64,000 nt of DNA, from the NCBI GenBank assembly GCA_044507695.1, contig JBIQJD010000005.1, positions 124,001-188,000 of the forward strand. The letters run 5' to 3'. Both the position numbers and the translations under genes were made by a program. How positions within the stretch are numbered: position 1 is the stretch's first letter; each line of letters begins with the position of its first letter. The notes under the pieces were generated by a model. The model did no database searches. It was not told the DNA's origin and worked only from the letters and a program-made list of their open reading frames with translations. This document shows positions 35,055 through 44,327 of the stretch, one piece after another. The stretch comes from JBIQJD01 sp044507695 (GTDB lineage Bacteria; Bacteroidota; Ignavibacteria; Ignavibacteriales; Ignavibacteriaceae).

Positions 35055-36914
35055 TTATTTCAACAATGTCATCTTCATAGATTTGCTGAAGTTGCCGTAT
35101 TTTAAAGTATAAATATACTGACCGCTTGCAACAGCAGAACCGGCGTTATTGGTTCCATCCCAGGTAACTTCGTAACTGCCTTTTTTAAGTTCTTCATTAA
35201 ATAATGTTTTAACTTCGTTACCCAGAACATCATAAACCGTTAAAGAGATTTTTTTATCAACAGGAAGAGTAAATCTGATTGATGTTGTTGGGTTAAACGG
35301 ATTCGGGAAATTCTGCTCGAGGGCATAATCATCAGGTGTTACTAAATTAATACCAAGATCCCTTAAACCTGTTGCTGCATCTGATTCAAGAATTCTAAGG
35401 TTTATCTGATTTGGATTAAGAGTTTTTACAACTGAATCTTCTACAAAAGCAGTTCCATCCCAGTGCTGGTATATAGTTCTAACGCTGTCATAAACACTCT
35501 GGAACGAAGCTATAACCTCAAGTTTACCGTTGCCGTTTATATCGCTGCCCGCATAAATTTTAGAAACAAAAGGTGATTCAGCATAAAGCGTATCAATCAC
35601 TCCTGCAGAATCACGGATTGTTGTTGCTTCAAAAATACCTGAACTGCCTGCATAGTAAACTGAAGCATCATAACTCTCAGGTTGGAGCAGATCTCCTGTA
35701 CCTTTATACTCCACCCCAACTATTGTATATGGGTAAGCACCGCCTAATAAAATTTCTTCTCTACCATTTCCATTAAGATCAGCCGCACCTATACCCCAAA
35801 AAGAGCCTCTTTTATTACCTGCATCATTTGTTGCAGGAAGACCAGCAACAGTCCATAAATCGGGGCCAATAATACCAAATTTATCTTGTGTCCAGGCATA
35901 TAATTCATCATCAGTGCTTGAAAAATTAATCAAAGACAATTCATAATCATGAGGATCAGCCCCATTAGCGATATAATGAATACCTGCTATTTCATCATCT
36001 CCGTCACCATCAACATCCACGGCTTGAATACCCATATAAGCTACTGCATCCGCTCCTGTTTCTCTTAAGAACTCTATGTACTCATCAGTTGCACTTGTAT
36101 CAGGATAGACATATGTGTCTGGACCTGTCGGATCAATTGACCAAAATCCATAGAAGTTCCACATATGATTTATTATTTCAATATCTCCATCGCCATTGAT
36201 ATCAGCAGGAATGGAGTGCCATTGAGAGCCTGCACCAACTTTTGCAACTGAAGCAGGATCCCCACCTTCAAGCTGCCATGCACCAAATCCAGGAATATCA
36301 CCTGTTATGCCTAATATATAAGTCCTGTTGTCTCTATTAACGGTAATTAATTCATCCGAACCATCACCATCATAATCAAATACATCTGCTACTTCTCTTG
36401 TCATTCTAAAATTACCCACACCCTGAGAAGCAAAAGCATCTGCCGGCAAGTCAATTGCATGTACAAATGAATTATCATTGCCATCCCATTCATATACCCT
36501 TATCTGTATATCGCCCGTTGTTGCAGTACCATTAGCATTTGGAAATATAATTTCTCCTTTACCATCACCGTCTAAATCTCCTGTTCTTACCCAACGTGTT
36601 GGTCCTGAACCGCCCCCTACATCATTTAATGGTGAAGACCAAACCAATTCTAAATCAGTTCCGTTCAATTCAAAAACGTGAACTCTTCCTCTGTTTGAAT
36701 AATCAGTAGCCAGGATTTCAGGCTTACCATCCTGATCAAGATCTTCTTCTGCAACCCATAAAGAACGAACACCTTGATCATCAAAGTAAGGTTTTAAACT
36801 ATCAACCATTGCGGGAAGATTGGCAACATTAAATTCTGCCAATGGACTAACCTGTGCATAATTAGCCCCCATACAAAGCAATAAAATTACTATTGCATGT
36901 ATAAGTTTCTTCAT
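35055..36914 (-). CDS. Secreted FG-GAP/VCBS-repeat protein with T9SS type A sorting domain
   Basis: The 619-residue product has a signal peptide (through GANYAQ). At least seven Asp-rich calcium loops of the FG-GAP/VCBS propeller type follow, for example DLDGDGKGEI, DYDGDGSDEL, DVDGDGDDEI and DINGNGKLEV. The C-terminal 90 residues form a T9SS type A sorting domain with the hallmark QNFPNPFNPTTSIRF and a final lysine-rich strand MKMTLLK. Such proteins cross the outer membrane by type IX secretion and are released or attached to the surface. It is similar in plan to the 42105-43787 product. ATG with AAGGAGCT upstream. Ligand unknown. Confidence 0.85.
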   Translation of the reverse strand: MKKLIHAIVILLLCMGANYAQVSPLAEFNVANLPAMVDSLKPYFDDQGVRSLWVAEEDLDQDGKPEILATDYSNRGRVHVFELNGTDLELVWSSPLNDVGGGSGPTRWVRTGDLDGDGKGEIIFPNANGTATTGDIQIRVYEWDGNDNSFVHAIDLPADAFASQGVGNFRMTREVADVFDYDGDGSDELITVNRDNRTYILGITGDIPGFGAWQLEGGDPASVAKVGAGSQWHSIPADINGDGDIEIINHMWNFYGFWSIDPTGPDTYVYPDTSATDEYIEFLRETGADAVAYMGIQAVDVDGDGDDEIAGIHYIANGADPHDYELSLINFSSTDDELYAWTQDKFGIIGPDLWTVAGLPATNDAGNKRGSFWGIGAADLNGNGREEILLGGAYPYTIVGVEYKGTGDLLQPESYDASVYYAGSSGIFEATTIRDSAGVIDTLYAESPFVSKIYAGSDINGNGKLEVIASFQSVYDSVRTIYQHWDGTAFVEDSVVKTLNPNQINLRILESDAATGLRDLGINLVTPDDYALEQNFPNPFNPTTSIRFTLPVDKKISLTVYDVLGNEVKTLFNEELKKGSYEVTWDGTNNAGSAVASGQYIYTLKYGNFSKSMKMTLLK

Positions 36915-36981
36915 AACTAGCTCCTTTTTTTAGGGTTTACTGAAATATGAGACTAAAAAATTAGTTACTCACTTTTAAATA

Positions 36982-37668
36982 TCAATTTACCTGTACAAGA
37001 TACCGGTCAACTTCTCTGAATGCTGCTGAAGTGTTATGATTATCTCTTACATTTTCAAACATTTCTTTTGCCTGCTCGTTATTACCGGCTTGCATAAAAT
37101 TAATGCCGGCTTTTAAGAGATATTCAGGATTTAATACATTTTCTTTAGAAACTTTTGAAGCCTGAAGATATAGATCCGCAGCCTTTTCATATTCACCTTT
37201 AGCTGCATAATAGCCTGCCTCACCTGCTAATGCAGATGCTTTAAACAGTTTATTACTTCCGCTGAAGTCTTCATAATATGTTAAAGCTTCCTCATGTTTA
37301 CCAAGCATAACATAAGCATTTGCAAGATACACCTTGGCTATTTCACCATTTTCCGTACTGCCATACTCTTCAACAATTTTTTTCAATCCCAGCAGATTGC
37401 TGCCCGCTCTTCCTTCAATTGCTTCAAGGTATGAACCGTTATCATACAAAGACATTACTTTTGAAAGATGAGTATTAGCTTCCTGGTTCCTGGAATTTTT
37501 GTGCTGAATATAAAAAACAACTGCAATTATTAAAACAACAAGTGCTCCGCCGTACAGAAGAAGCTTTGATCTATTTTCTTCAAAATAACCATATGCCTTA
37601 TAGTAGGAAGTTACAAGGGTATCCTCTTTAATTTCCTTCTTAGACAATTTTTTCTTTTTAGTTAACAT
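36982..37668 (-). CDS. Membrane-anchored TPR protein
   Basis: The 228-residue product has a Lys-rich cytoplasmic N-terminus, one membrane helix (about residues 37-55, LLLYGGALVVLIIAVVFYI) and a periplasmic TPR domain (about 65-225, for example GEIAKVYLANAYVMLGKHEE). The topology and size resemble YfgM-like ancillary proteins of the Sec translocon, but the match is only general. It is 67 bases upstream of the FG-GAP gene on the same strand, without a terminator between. Confidence 0.72.
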   Translation of the reverse strand: MLTKKKKLSKKEIKEDTLVTSYYKAYGYFEENRSKLLLYGGALVVLIIAVVFYIQHKNSRNQEANTHLSKVMSLYDNGSYLEAIEGRAGSNLLGLKKIVEEYGSTENGEIAKVYLANAYVMLGKHEEALTYYEDFSGSNKLFKASALAGEAGYYAAKGEYEKAADLYLQASKVSKENVLNPEYLLKAGINFMQAGNNEQAKEMFENVRDNHNTSAAFREVDRYLVQVN

Positions 37669-37846
37669 CTAACTTATCCTTAATGTTTAATTTAATATCG
37701 GGCTAATTTTAGAATCTTATACTTTTAAGATCAAGCCAAAATTTAGAACAAAAATATCTTCCTTTGATCAAAATGCCAAAAGAGCTTTTAAAAATAAATC
37801 AAAAGATTCAAATTTTTAATGCTGAAAATAGTTCAGATATTATTTG

Positions 37847-37920
37847 TGCGCCCAGAAGGAATCGAACCCTCAGCCTTCAGAACCGGAATCTGACGCTCTA
37901 TCCAATTGAGCTATGGGCGC
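37847..37920 (-). tRNA. tRNA-Arg (anticodon CCG)
   Basis: On the - strand a 74-base cloverleaf: acceptor GCGCCCA with TGGGCGC, D stem GCTC/GAGC, anticodon stem TCAGA/TCTGA around TTCCGGT (anticodon CCG, reads CGG), and T arm GAGGG-TTCGATT-CCTTC. Discriminator A; CCA is not encoded. It stands alone between the TPR and PHP genes. Confidence 0.96.
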
Positions 37921-37989
37921 GTTATTTTTTATCATTTAAAACGGAATAAATCCAATATATAAAAAGAACGGCATCAAAAATAGTGATTA

Positions 37990-39030
37990 TTAAATTCCGA
38001 TTCTAATATGATTTGAATAAATCCAGGCTTTGCTGTAATACAGTACTTCTATCCGGTACGCACCATTTTTATTTACTACAAATTCAGCCTCATTATTATT
38101 TAACGATTCAACAACTTCACCGTTACGGATGAGTCTGATTTCACAATCAATATAGGGAACAAGCACTTTTAGGCAAACCGGGTGCGCCCCTTTAATTGAA
38201 TCTCCCATCTGATAAATCTTTCCATCAGATTCAGCATAAAACCTAAAACCTCTGGAATCGGAGTGATAATCATTTGCAACAAAACATCTGCCGGATGCAA
38301 GTGAATCATAAACCAATTCTTTAGCTTCATTAAAATTCGTATCTGGATTCAATTCCCTGTCTAATAATATATGTGTGCGTATAGATTTAAAAAGAACTTT
38401 GTATGGAAATATTTCAACTTCTAAAAATCCAAGTAAATTGTATTTATGTGCATGTGCATCAACTCCGCCAATTCCAACTACTTTTCTTTTCAAATTCAGT
38501 TCATCCCATTTTTTTAATGTTTCGGCTGGAGGAGCAGTAATCGTTTTTAAAGGATGCAAGAATGATTGATATTTGTTTTGTTCGGTAAGATTCTCCATCC
38601 ACTCGCTCATATGATTCCAGATTTCAATTCCGGTAAAATCTTCAGTATCCCATTCCGTCCAGGGGTACGGCGGATGTTCCTTCATATGCGTTCTTTTTTC
38701 ATGTGGATGTGCAAGAAATCCAATTCCTCCGGCTTCCTTCACCTTTCTAACATACTCTTTAGCAGACAGCCTGGTGGAAAATGTTTCATTAATGCCGAAT
38801 GCGAGATAATGATTTTTATTTTCCCTATCATTTATTTCAACGCCAACCAGCAAAAGTGTATTGCCGTACCACTTTTCAAAATTTTCTTTTAAAGCTCTTA
38901 ATGTATTATGATCGGTTAGAATAATAAAATCGAGCCCCACTTCTCCTGCATATTTTATAATATCAGTAACCTCACCTGAACCATCAGAATAAGTGGAATG
39001 CATGTGCAGTGCGCCAATGTATTCGAACAT
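37990..39030 (-). CDS. PHP-domain metal-dependent phosphoesterase
   Basis: The 346-residue product carries the PHP domain with all four motif groups: ALHMHSTYSDGSGEV near the start, IILTDHNTL, GVEIND, and later FLAHPHEK and GGVDAHAHK. These His and Asp residues bind the metal cluster. The C-terminal part (about 255-346) is a beta-rich domain. No signal peptide, so cytoplasmic. PHP proteins of this type include nucleases, histidinol-phosphatase-like and 3',5'-nucleoside bisphosphate phosphatases. No neighbour points to a substrate. Confidence 0.87.
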   Translation of the reverse strand: MFEYIGALHMHSTYSDGSGEVTDIIKYAGEVGLDFIILTDHNTLRALKENFEKWYGNTLLLVGVEINDRENKNHYLAFGINETFSTRLSAKEYVRKVKEAGGIGFLAHPHEKRTHMKEHPPYPWTEWDTEDFTGIEIWNHMSEWMENLTEQNKYQSFLHPLKTITAPPAETLKKWDELNLKRKVVGIGGVDAHAHKYNLLGFLEVEIFPYKVLFKSIRTHILLDRELNPDTNFNEAKELVYDSLASGRCFVANDYHSDSRGFRFYAESDGKIYQMGDSIKGAHPVCLKVLVPYIDCEIRLIRNGEVVESLNNNEAEFVVNKNGAYRIEVLYYSKAWIYSNHIRIGI

Positions 39031-39188
39031 AATTAATATCTGTTATTCATTTCAGAGTGAAAGATAGAAAGAATTATTTAAAGATTACAAGATGGTAAAA
39101 TTTCAAAACCTGCCTGCAACAAGCAGATTGCAAGATTATATTATTAATAGTGAGGGTCATCGGAACTTAGAGACAGTTTAAATAAATT

Positions 39189-39229
39189 CCGAAGGTTATC
39201 ACTGCGTTTTGCGTTTAGATAACCTTCGG
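39189..39229 (-). terminator. Terminator after the 39254-40474 gene
   Basis: On the - strand a perfect 12-bp stem (CCGAAGGTTATC with GATAACCTTCGG) encloses a 17-base loop, followed by AATTTATTT. Good stem, moderate T-run. Confidence 0.65.
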
Positions 39230-39253
39230 GTTTAAGTAATAAACTATAATAAT

Positions 39254-40474
39254 TTAGAATGCATAGCTCGAAGAAATATAGGCAAAGGTAGGACCTCCGC
39301 CGCCAATATTATTCAATCCCTGGCGCAGAACATCTGTATTAACCGTAGCATCAAAAGAAAAATCTCCAAAGCGTAAACCAATACCTACAGTTGCACCTAA
39401 TGGTGAATAGATTGTATTTGAACGTTCATTTATTGTTGTAACAGCGGCAGGGGTTTCAAACGTTGCATTACCGGTAGCAGCAGTGTAGCCTAAACGGGCA
39501 ACAAGCCAATCCAAAGCCATCCATTCAGCACCAAGATTCCATATTGGAAAAACTAAAGCTGAAGTTGAAAACTCAGGAGATACATTTGGTACAGCAGAAT
39601 TTGTAGAACTAGCAGAACTAAATGCAGGACCGCCAACAAGAAGAAAATCTCCGGTACTATATTCAATACCAAATCCCGCTCCAATTACTGTTGCAGATGG
39701 CAGATCAGTTGAAGTACCGCCGGCATCCCTTGTACCGGAAGCTGTTACGAACAGAGCAGTTGGAACAAATCTGATTTTCTGTGAAAGCGGCAGAAAGAAT
39801 CTTGCTGCAACTCCAATAATAGTTTGAGATAATTCAGTTGAATTACCCTGCGGCGGTTCAAATGAAGCACTGGGCATCATAAAACTAACACCAGCATCAA
39901 GCATCATTCTTTTGGTAAAATTAACAAGCACACCAACATTAACACCAAATTGGCTTGCAGATGCAGTGGTAGTCTGCCCGCCTGCCGGAGTATTTTCACT
40001 TGATGTTGCTGCATAAGCCACGCCTGCACCTAAGGTCAGCATTCCCAATTTAAAAGCTGCAAGCAGTTCAAGATTATTATTTAGCGGAACCGCCTGTGGA
40101 TTGATGTTGGTATTATTTAATTGATTAACAAGATTTCCGGGATCAAGAGTTCCGATAGAAAAACTATTAAAGTCATTTCGGGTAAGCAGAGCACCAACTA
40201 CAACCTGATCAGTTATTGAAACATTTAGCCCAGCAAATTGTCCTGCACTGGAATTGCCGAAAGTTGGTCCGGAATTTGAGCCGAGATCTCCCCAGAGGAA
40301 ATCATGATAAACAGAAGCCCAGGCGGGGTTCAGTTTAATTCCTTCGGGGTCTACAAGATAGGGATTATTGCCCATGCTAACCACGCGTGCATAACCGCCG
40401 GTTCGTTCCATATTTTGGGCATTAACAGAAATGAAAAGCACACAAACAAGAAGTACATGGTACCATCTTAACAT
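39254..40474 (-). CDS. Probable outer-membrane beta-barrel protein
   Basis: The 406-residue product has a signal peptide (MLRWYHVLLVCVLFISVNAQ) and then repeated amphipathic strands with Gly and aromatic residues (LLTLGAGVAYAAT-like segments, FFLPLSQKIRFVPTALFV). It ends AYISSSYAF with the terminal Phe usual for outer-membrane barrels. Its N-terminal GGYARVVSMGNNPYLVDPEGIKLNPAW recalls the PorV/FadL-type opening in a loose way. ATG with GGAGG upstream. Function unknown; a transport or T9SS accessory role would be guesswork. Confidence 0.65.
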   Translation of the reverse strand: MLRWYHVLLVCVLFISVNAQNMERTGGYARVVSMGNNPYLVDPEGIKLNPAWASVYHDFLWGDLGSNSGPTFGNSSAGQFAGLNVSITDQVVVGALLTRNDFNSFSIGTLDPGNLVNQLNNTNINPQAVPLNNNLELLAAFKLGMLTLGAGVAYAATSSENTPAGGQTTTASASQFGVNVGVLVNFTKRMMLDAGVSFMMPSASFEPPQGNSTELSQTIIGVAARFFLPLSQKIRFVPTALFVTASGTRDAGGTSTDLPSATVIGAGFGIEYSTGDFLLVGGPAFSSASSTNSAVPNVSPEFSTSALVFPIWNLGAEWMALDWLVARLGYTAATGNATFETPAAVTTINERSNTIYSPLGATVGIGLRFGDFSFDATVNTDVLRQGLNNIGGGGPTFAYISSSYAF

Positions 40475-40595
40475 AAAACCTCCAAATTATTTTTGAATCT
40501 ATGTTACAGCACCGGATATTGTTAAGAACAGATTATGATTAAAATAATCTAACAGAATATAATATTATTTATATTGAAAAATAGTGTAGACAAGC

Positions 40596-40616
40596 AAAAT
40601 GCGGGGAAAACCCCGC
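40596..40616 (-). terminator. Terminator after the small ABM-like gene
   Basis: On the - strand GCGGGG and CCCCGC (40611-40616 and 40601-40606) form a six-bp GC stem with a TTTT loop, followed by ATTTTG. It lies 9 bases after the stop. Confidence 0.65.
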
Positions 40617-40625
40617 GGGGATAAT

Positions 40626-40931
40626 TCACGCTTCCTGAACTTCATAGAGTGTTGTGTATTTGGTTGAATTTTCAGTAGTAAGATCGCTCAATTTATTTAT
40701 AAGAATATTCAATCTTTCACTTTGGTTATCATCAAAATTTTCATAAGCATCTGATGATGCAAAGGAATAAATTTCTTCAAAGTTATTCGGTTTGCCTTTA
40801 ACTTCATAAACTGAATAACTTTCCAGCCCATCAGCTTTTAACAGATTTTTTAATTCCTTAATTACACCTAAATATTCCTCCCTTTTTCCTGAAGCGATCT
40901 CATACTGTATTGTGAATATTACTTTTGACAT
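40626..40931 (-). CDS. Small dimeric alpha-beta barrel (ABM-like) protein
   Basis: The 101-residue product looks like a ferredoxin-fold protein of the antibiotic biosynthesis monooxygenase/dimeric alpha-beta barrel type. An initial strand VIFTIQYEIASGKREEYLGV leads to a helix, then LESYSVYEVKGKPNNFEEIYSF and a long helix. No catalytic motif can be assigned, and many such proteins have no known reaction. It is 15 bases downstream of dapF and probably co-transcribed with it. Confidence 0.6.
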   Translation of the reverse strand: MSKVIFTIQYEIASGKREEYLGVIKELKNLLKADGLESYSVYEVKGKPNNFEEIYSFASSDAYENFDDNQSERLNILINKLSDLTTENSTKYTTLYEVQEA

Positions 40932-40946
40932 TTGATCTCCGGATAA

Positions 40947-41789
40947 TTATAAAAACTTGTTTAGTGAAAAGGTGCCGGTAAAAATCTGTTTAGCCGGCCC
41001 GGTTAATGATAATTCCTCTACAGATTCTTCTTTTATTTTGAAATTAACAATCAATTCATCTCCGCCGAAAGTTTTAATCTTTATTGGCGGCTGAATATGA
41101 TAATTAATGAATGCTATAACTGCAGCTGCAACAGAACCGGTTCCGCATGCAAGAGTTTCATCTTCAACTCCGCGTTCATAAGTTCTAATTGCAATTTCAT
41201 CTTTGCGCCGCTCAATAAAATTTACGTTTGTTCCTCCCGGCTTAAAATCATTTAAATATCTGATTGATCTCCCGAGATTAAAGACCGGGATTTCATTCAG
41301 TTCCCTAACCGTATTTAAATCTTTTATATCAATTACAACATGAGGTGAACCGGTATTAATAAATGATGCTTTAACCGGCACACCATCCGGCTGAATAGTG
41401 AAATTGAGTTTCAGATCAACGGGATTATTAAGATTAAATTTTACAACTTCACCGGCAATAACTTCAGCAGAATACCTGGCGCCGTTTGAATAAAAATCTG
41501 TTCTCTTATTTTTTATCCTGCCGGATAATTCTGCGGCATATACCGCGCATCTGGCACCATTGCCGCAAAGGCTTCCGGTTGAGCCATCAGCGTTAAAATA
41601 GTTCATGTTAAAATCCAGTTCATCTGAATCTTCAATAGTTATTAAACCATCAGCGCCAATGCCTGTTCTTCTGCTGCAAAGATTTTTAATAGCATTTTGT
41701 GAAAGAACAAATGAGGGATTGGAATTCTTATCAATTATGATAAAATCATTCCCCGCACCGCTCATTTTACTAAAAGAAATATTTTCCAT
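40947..41789 (-). CDS. dapF: Diaminopimelate epimerase
   Basis: Interconverts LL- and meso-diaminopimelate for peptidoglycan and lysine synthesis. The 280-residue product has the two catalytic cysteines in GSLCGNGARC (Cys75) and ETLACGTGSVAA (near residue 219), plus the N-terminal FSKMSGAGNDFIIID. ATG start. PhzF at 447 belongs to the same fold superfamily but lacks the Cys pair. The upstream spacer is shared with the divergent T9SS gene. Confidence 0.95.
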   Translation of the reverse strand: MENISFSKMSGAGNDFIIIDKNSNPSFVLSQNAIKNLCSRRTGIGADGLITIEDSDELDFNMNYFNADGSTGSLCGNGARCAVYAAELSGRIKNKRTDFYSNGARYSAEVIAGEVVKFNLNNPVDLKLNFTIQPDGVPVKASFINTGSPHVVIDIKDLNTVRELNEIPVFNLGRSIRYLNDFKPGGTNVNFIERRKDEIAIRTYERGVEDETLACGTGSVAAAVIAFINYHIQPPIKIKTFGGDELIVNFKIKEESVEELSLTGPAKQIFTGTFSLNKFL

Positions 41790-42104
41790 TTACCGAACTA
41801 ATTTAGGTGAATAACTTTTTGTTTTCAATAAAAATATTAACTATTTGAAAGATAAATAAGGGATTGAGTGAACTTCTTTGTGCTCTGGCACTACAATTTA
41901 AAATGCTTTTTTCATGTACCGGAATAGAAATCCAAAAAAATGAAAATAAAGAACCGGAAAAAATTTTTGATTCACTAAACTTTCTCACAAAAGTGCTCTG
42001 GAGCAATTAATCAATAAAATTCTAATTGATTTTAAAATCAAATTTTTGGATTATGCAAACGGCTTAAATCCAAATAATTCCCACCACAAATTTGAGAGGT
42101 TAAT
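41790..42104. other. Divergent intergenic region with a duplicated 9-mer
   Basis: A 315-base AT-rich gap between dapF and the + strand T9SS gene. GTGCTCTGG occurs twice in the same orientation (41880-41888 and 41993-42001). Short frames are open on both strands (one of about 65 codons on -, one of about 48 on +), but neither has a good start site or recognisable product. No strong promoter pair was found. Confidence 0.45.
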
Positions 42105-43787
42105 GTGAAAAAAATTGCTACTTTTTTTTCTCTATATCTTTTTCTTTTTTCTTTTACGCTTTCAGCGCAAAATGATTGGAACTATGTTTGGAGTCTTCAT
42201 CAAAAACCTTTTCAGGATCCGCAGACACCATCTGAAATGGGGATAGTAAAAGCCGGGTTTGATACTGATGAAGACGGATGGGGTGAGTTCCTTTGTGCAT
42301 ATACTGATCTTGATTCAAATTATCTTTTAATGTACGAAGCAACCGGAGATAATACTTATGAACTTGTTTGGTATTGGAAGTATCCTGTACCGGCTAATAC
42401 ATTTGCCGGCATTGCTGTTGGGGATATTGATCATAATGGTTTGGTAGAAATTATTACCACAATGCCTTCGCAAACAGCAAGTGATCCAAATCCAAAAAGA
42501 CTTTGGGCTTTTGAATGGACAGGCGTGCAGGGAGAAAATAAATACGGCAATTATTCAGGCGATACTTTTGAGCCAACAAGCTCCTGGAATTTTGATTTGC
42601 CTGATAATATAGATTTCAGACCTTATAGTCTTATCATTGAAGATATTGATAATGATGGAAGAAATGAACTTATAGTAGGCGTTAGACAAACAGATCGAAA
42701 CGGATCGCTTGAACGTGAAGTGGTAGTAGCTTCAGTTTCCGGTCAGCTTGCAGGATTCGGTGCGTGGGAAATTGAATATAACCTGCAGGGATTGACGGGT
42801 GGAAATTTGTACAGTGTAACTACCGGTGATCTTGATAATGACGGCAATAAAGAAATCTATGCTTTAATTTGGAATTTCTTTGGCTTATTTATAATTGAAG
42901 CAACTGGCCCTAATCAGTATGAATTAGTTAATTCATTGGAAGAAGTTTTTATTGAGACCGGAATTGATCACGGTGCTCTTGATGCAGTGCGTGTTGCAGA
43001 TGTAAATGGTGATGGAGTAAACGAAATGTATATTGCTTCAACTGAGCCGCCGAACCAGTTATTTATTATTACCGGTATAGATGATGTAAGTGCAATTACT
43101 CCAGCAGACATAAATCCATTTATGCAGCTTCCAAAAAATGATGAAGGGAAACTCCGCACTTTGTGGGTTGCTGATCCGGACAAAGACGGAAATGCAGATT
43201 TAATGATTGGCGGTGAAACAAACGGGCAAATATTTGATGTTGAATATAAAGGCTCCGGTGATCCTGCAGATCCATCAAGCTGGGAGGTAAATATAGCGTT
43301 TGATATTTTTGAATACAGCGGCTTTGCGCCGGGTGCAAGTCCAACTATAGATCCAAGATTATTTTACGGCTCACCTGCTAATGATATGGATGGAGACGGA
43401 CATGATGAATATGTGTTTGTTAATTACCGCTCCTCCTTTCCGGTTTGGGAAAATGATGGATATGTCTGGATGATTGAAATTGAAAACACAGCAACGGGAG
43501 TTGAAGATTACTTAAGTTCACCAACTGAATTTAAACTGTTTAATAATTATCCCAATCCATTTAATCCTTCAACTAATATCAGTTACAATTTACCAAACGC
43601 AGGCAATGTTATTTTAAAGATATTTGATGCGCTGGGAAGAGAAATAAAAACTTTGTTCAGCGGTTGGCAGGAAGCTGGTATGCACACTGTAAAATTTGAT
43701 GCTGAGTCATTACCAAGCGGAATTTACTTTTTTCAGTTAAAAACTAATGGCTTTTCAGAAACCAAAAACATGATGCTGATGAAGTAA
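42105..43787 (+). CDS. Secreted FG-GAP/VCBS-repeat protein with T9SS type A sorting domain
   Basis: The 560-residue product has a signal peptide (through TLSAQ). About seven Asp-rich propeller loops follow (DTDEDGWGEF, DIDHNGLVEI, DIDNDGRNEL, DLDNDGNKEI, DVNGDGVNEM, DPDKDGNADL, DMDGDGHDEY). A C-terminal sorting domain has NNYPNPFNPSTNISYNL. It is a structural counterpart of the 35055-36914 product. The start is GTG, with GAGAGG five to six bases upstream; the overlapping ATG two bases earlier is followed at once by a stop. Closed by a clear terminator; apparently monocistronic. Confidence 0.84.
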   Translation: MKKIATFFSLYLFLFSFTLSAQNDWNYVWSLHQKPFQDPQTPSEMGIVKAGFDTDEDGWGEFLCAYTDLDSNYLLMYEATGDNTYELVWYWKYPVPANTFAGIAVGDIDHNGLVEIITTMPSQTASDPNPKRLWAFEWTGVQGENKYGNYSGDTFEPTSSWNFDLPDNIDFRPYSLIIEDIDNDGRNELIVGVRQTDRNGSLEREVVVASVSGQLAGFGAWEIEYNLQGLTGGNLYSVTTGDLDNDGNKEIYALIWNFFGLFIIEATGPNQYELVNSLEEVFIETGIDHGALDAVRVADVNGDGVNEMYIASTEPPNQLFIITGIDDVSAITPADINPFMQLPKNDEGKLRTLWVADPDKDGNADLMIGGETNGQIFDVEYKGSGDPADPSSWEVNIAFDIFEYSGFAPGASPTIDPRLFYGSPANDMDGDGHDEYVFVNYRSSFPVWENDGYVWMIEIENTATGVEDYLSSPTEFKLFNNYPNPFNPSTNISYNLPNAGNVILKIFDALGREIKTLFSGWQEAGMHTVKFDAESLPSGIYFFQLKTNGFSETKNMMLMK

Positions 43788-43808
43788 TTCATTGTAAATA
43801 TCATAAAA

Positions 43809-43839
43809 TAAAAAGGAGCTTGAATGAGCTCCTTTTTAT
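43809..43839 (+). terminator. Terminator after the 42105-43787 gene
   Basis: AAAAGGAGCT (43811-43820) pairs with AGCTCCTTTT (43827-43836) around TGAATG and continues into a T-rich run. Confidence 0.88.
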
Positions 43840-43959
43840 TTGCACTAGTGTTAAAAAATTTGAAAAAGAATTTTACATCAACTTGTTAAATTCAAAACGT
43901 AATAAATAAAATCATTTCTTATTTTCAGAACAATTCAGAATAATGAATTGGCTTTTTTG

Positions 43960-44313
43960 TGGAGGTGGCGGGAGTCGAACCCGCGTCCGAAGTTACGACA
44001 CAAAGAACATCTACACATTTAGTTTGTTTTAGATTTTAGTTTAAAGCTGCATAACAAACAAAACTCACTTTAAACGATCCCATTAAAGTTTCATCTTTAC
44101 TTCATGGGCAAAAGCAAAGACTATCATACCTAAACGTCACTCATCCTTAACACGGCATGAAAAGCTAAGGTGAATGGCTGCTTTTAAATTAAGCAGCTAA
44201 GGCGTAGTTATATTCGCCAGTTATTATTTGTTTCCAGATGTTTAACGTGTACTCCGGGAACACGATGTGCCGTTCTAAGCTTCTATAACCCCGTCGAAAC
44301 CAAATTCACCCCC
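43960..44313 (-). ncRNA. ssrA: Transfer-messenger RNA (tmRNA)
   Basis: Rescues stalled ribosomes by trans-translation. On the - strand the 5' end GGGGGTG and the 3' CACCTCC form a seven-bp acceptor stem with discriminator A. The 5' part has TTTGGTTTCGACGGGG and the 3' end has the T arm GCGGGTTCGACTCCCGC. CCA is not encoded. The tag frame (44190-44219) reads GEYNYALAA then TAA, starting from a GGC resume codon as in Bacteroidetes tags. Length about 354 bases. Ends were set by pairing of the tRNA-like domain. Confidence 0.95.
44190..44219 (-). other. tmRNA tag reading frame (GEYNYALAA)
   Basis: Ten codons inside ssrA: GGC GAA TAT AAC TAC GCC TTA GCT GCT TAA. The ALAA end is the standard degron recognised by ClpXP-type proteases. 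A Gly resume codon is assumed by analogy with Bacteroidetes tmRNAs (GENNYALAA type); the frame upstream is also open, so the resume point is inferred. Confidence 0.85.
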
Positions 44314-44327
44314 GTATAAAATCAGGG

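Noticed and set aside
41803..42006. 67-codon open frame on the - strand and a 48-codon frame on the + strand in the dapF spacer
   Set aside because: No ribosome-binding site at a proper distance, no recognisable product, and both lie in the same AT-rich spacer, so chance frames are the simpler explanation.
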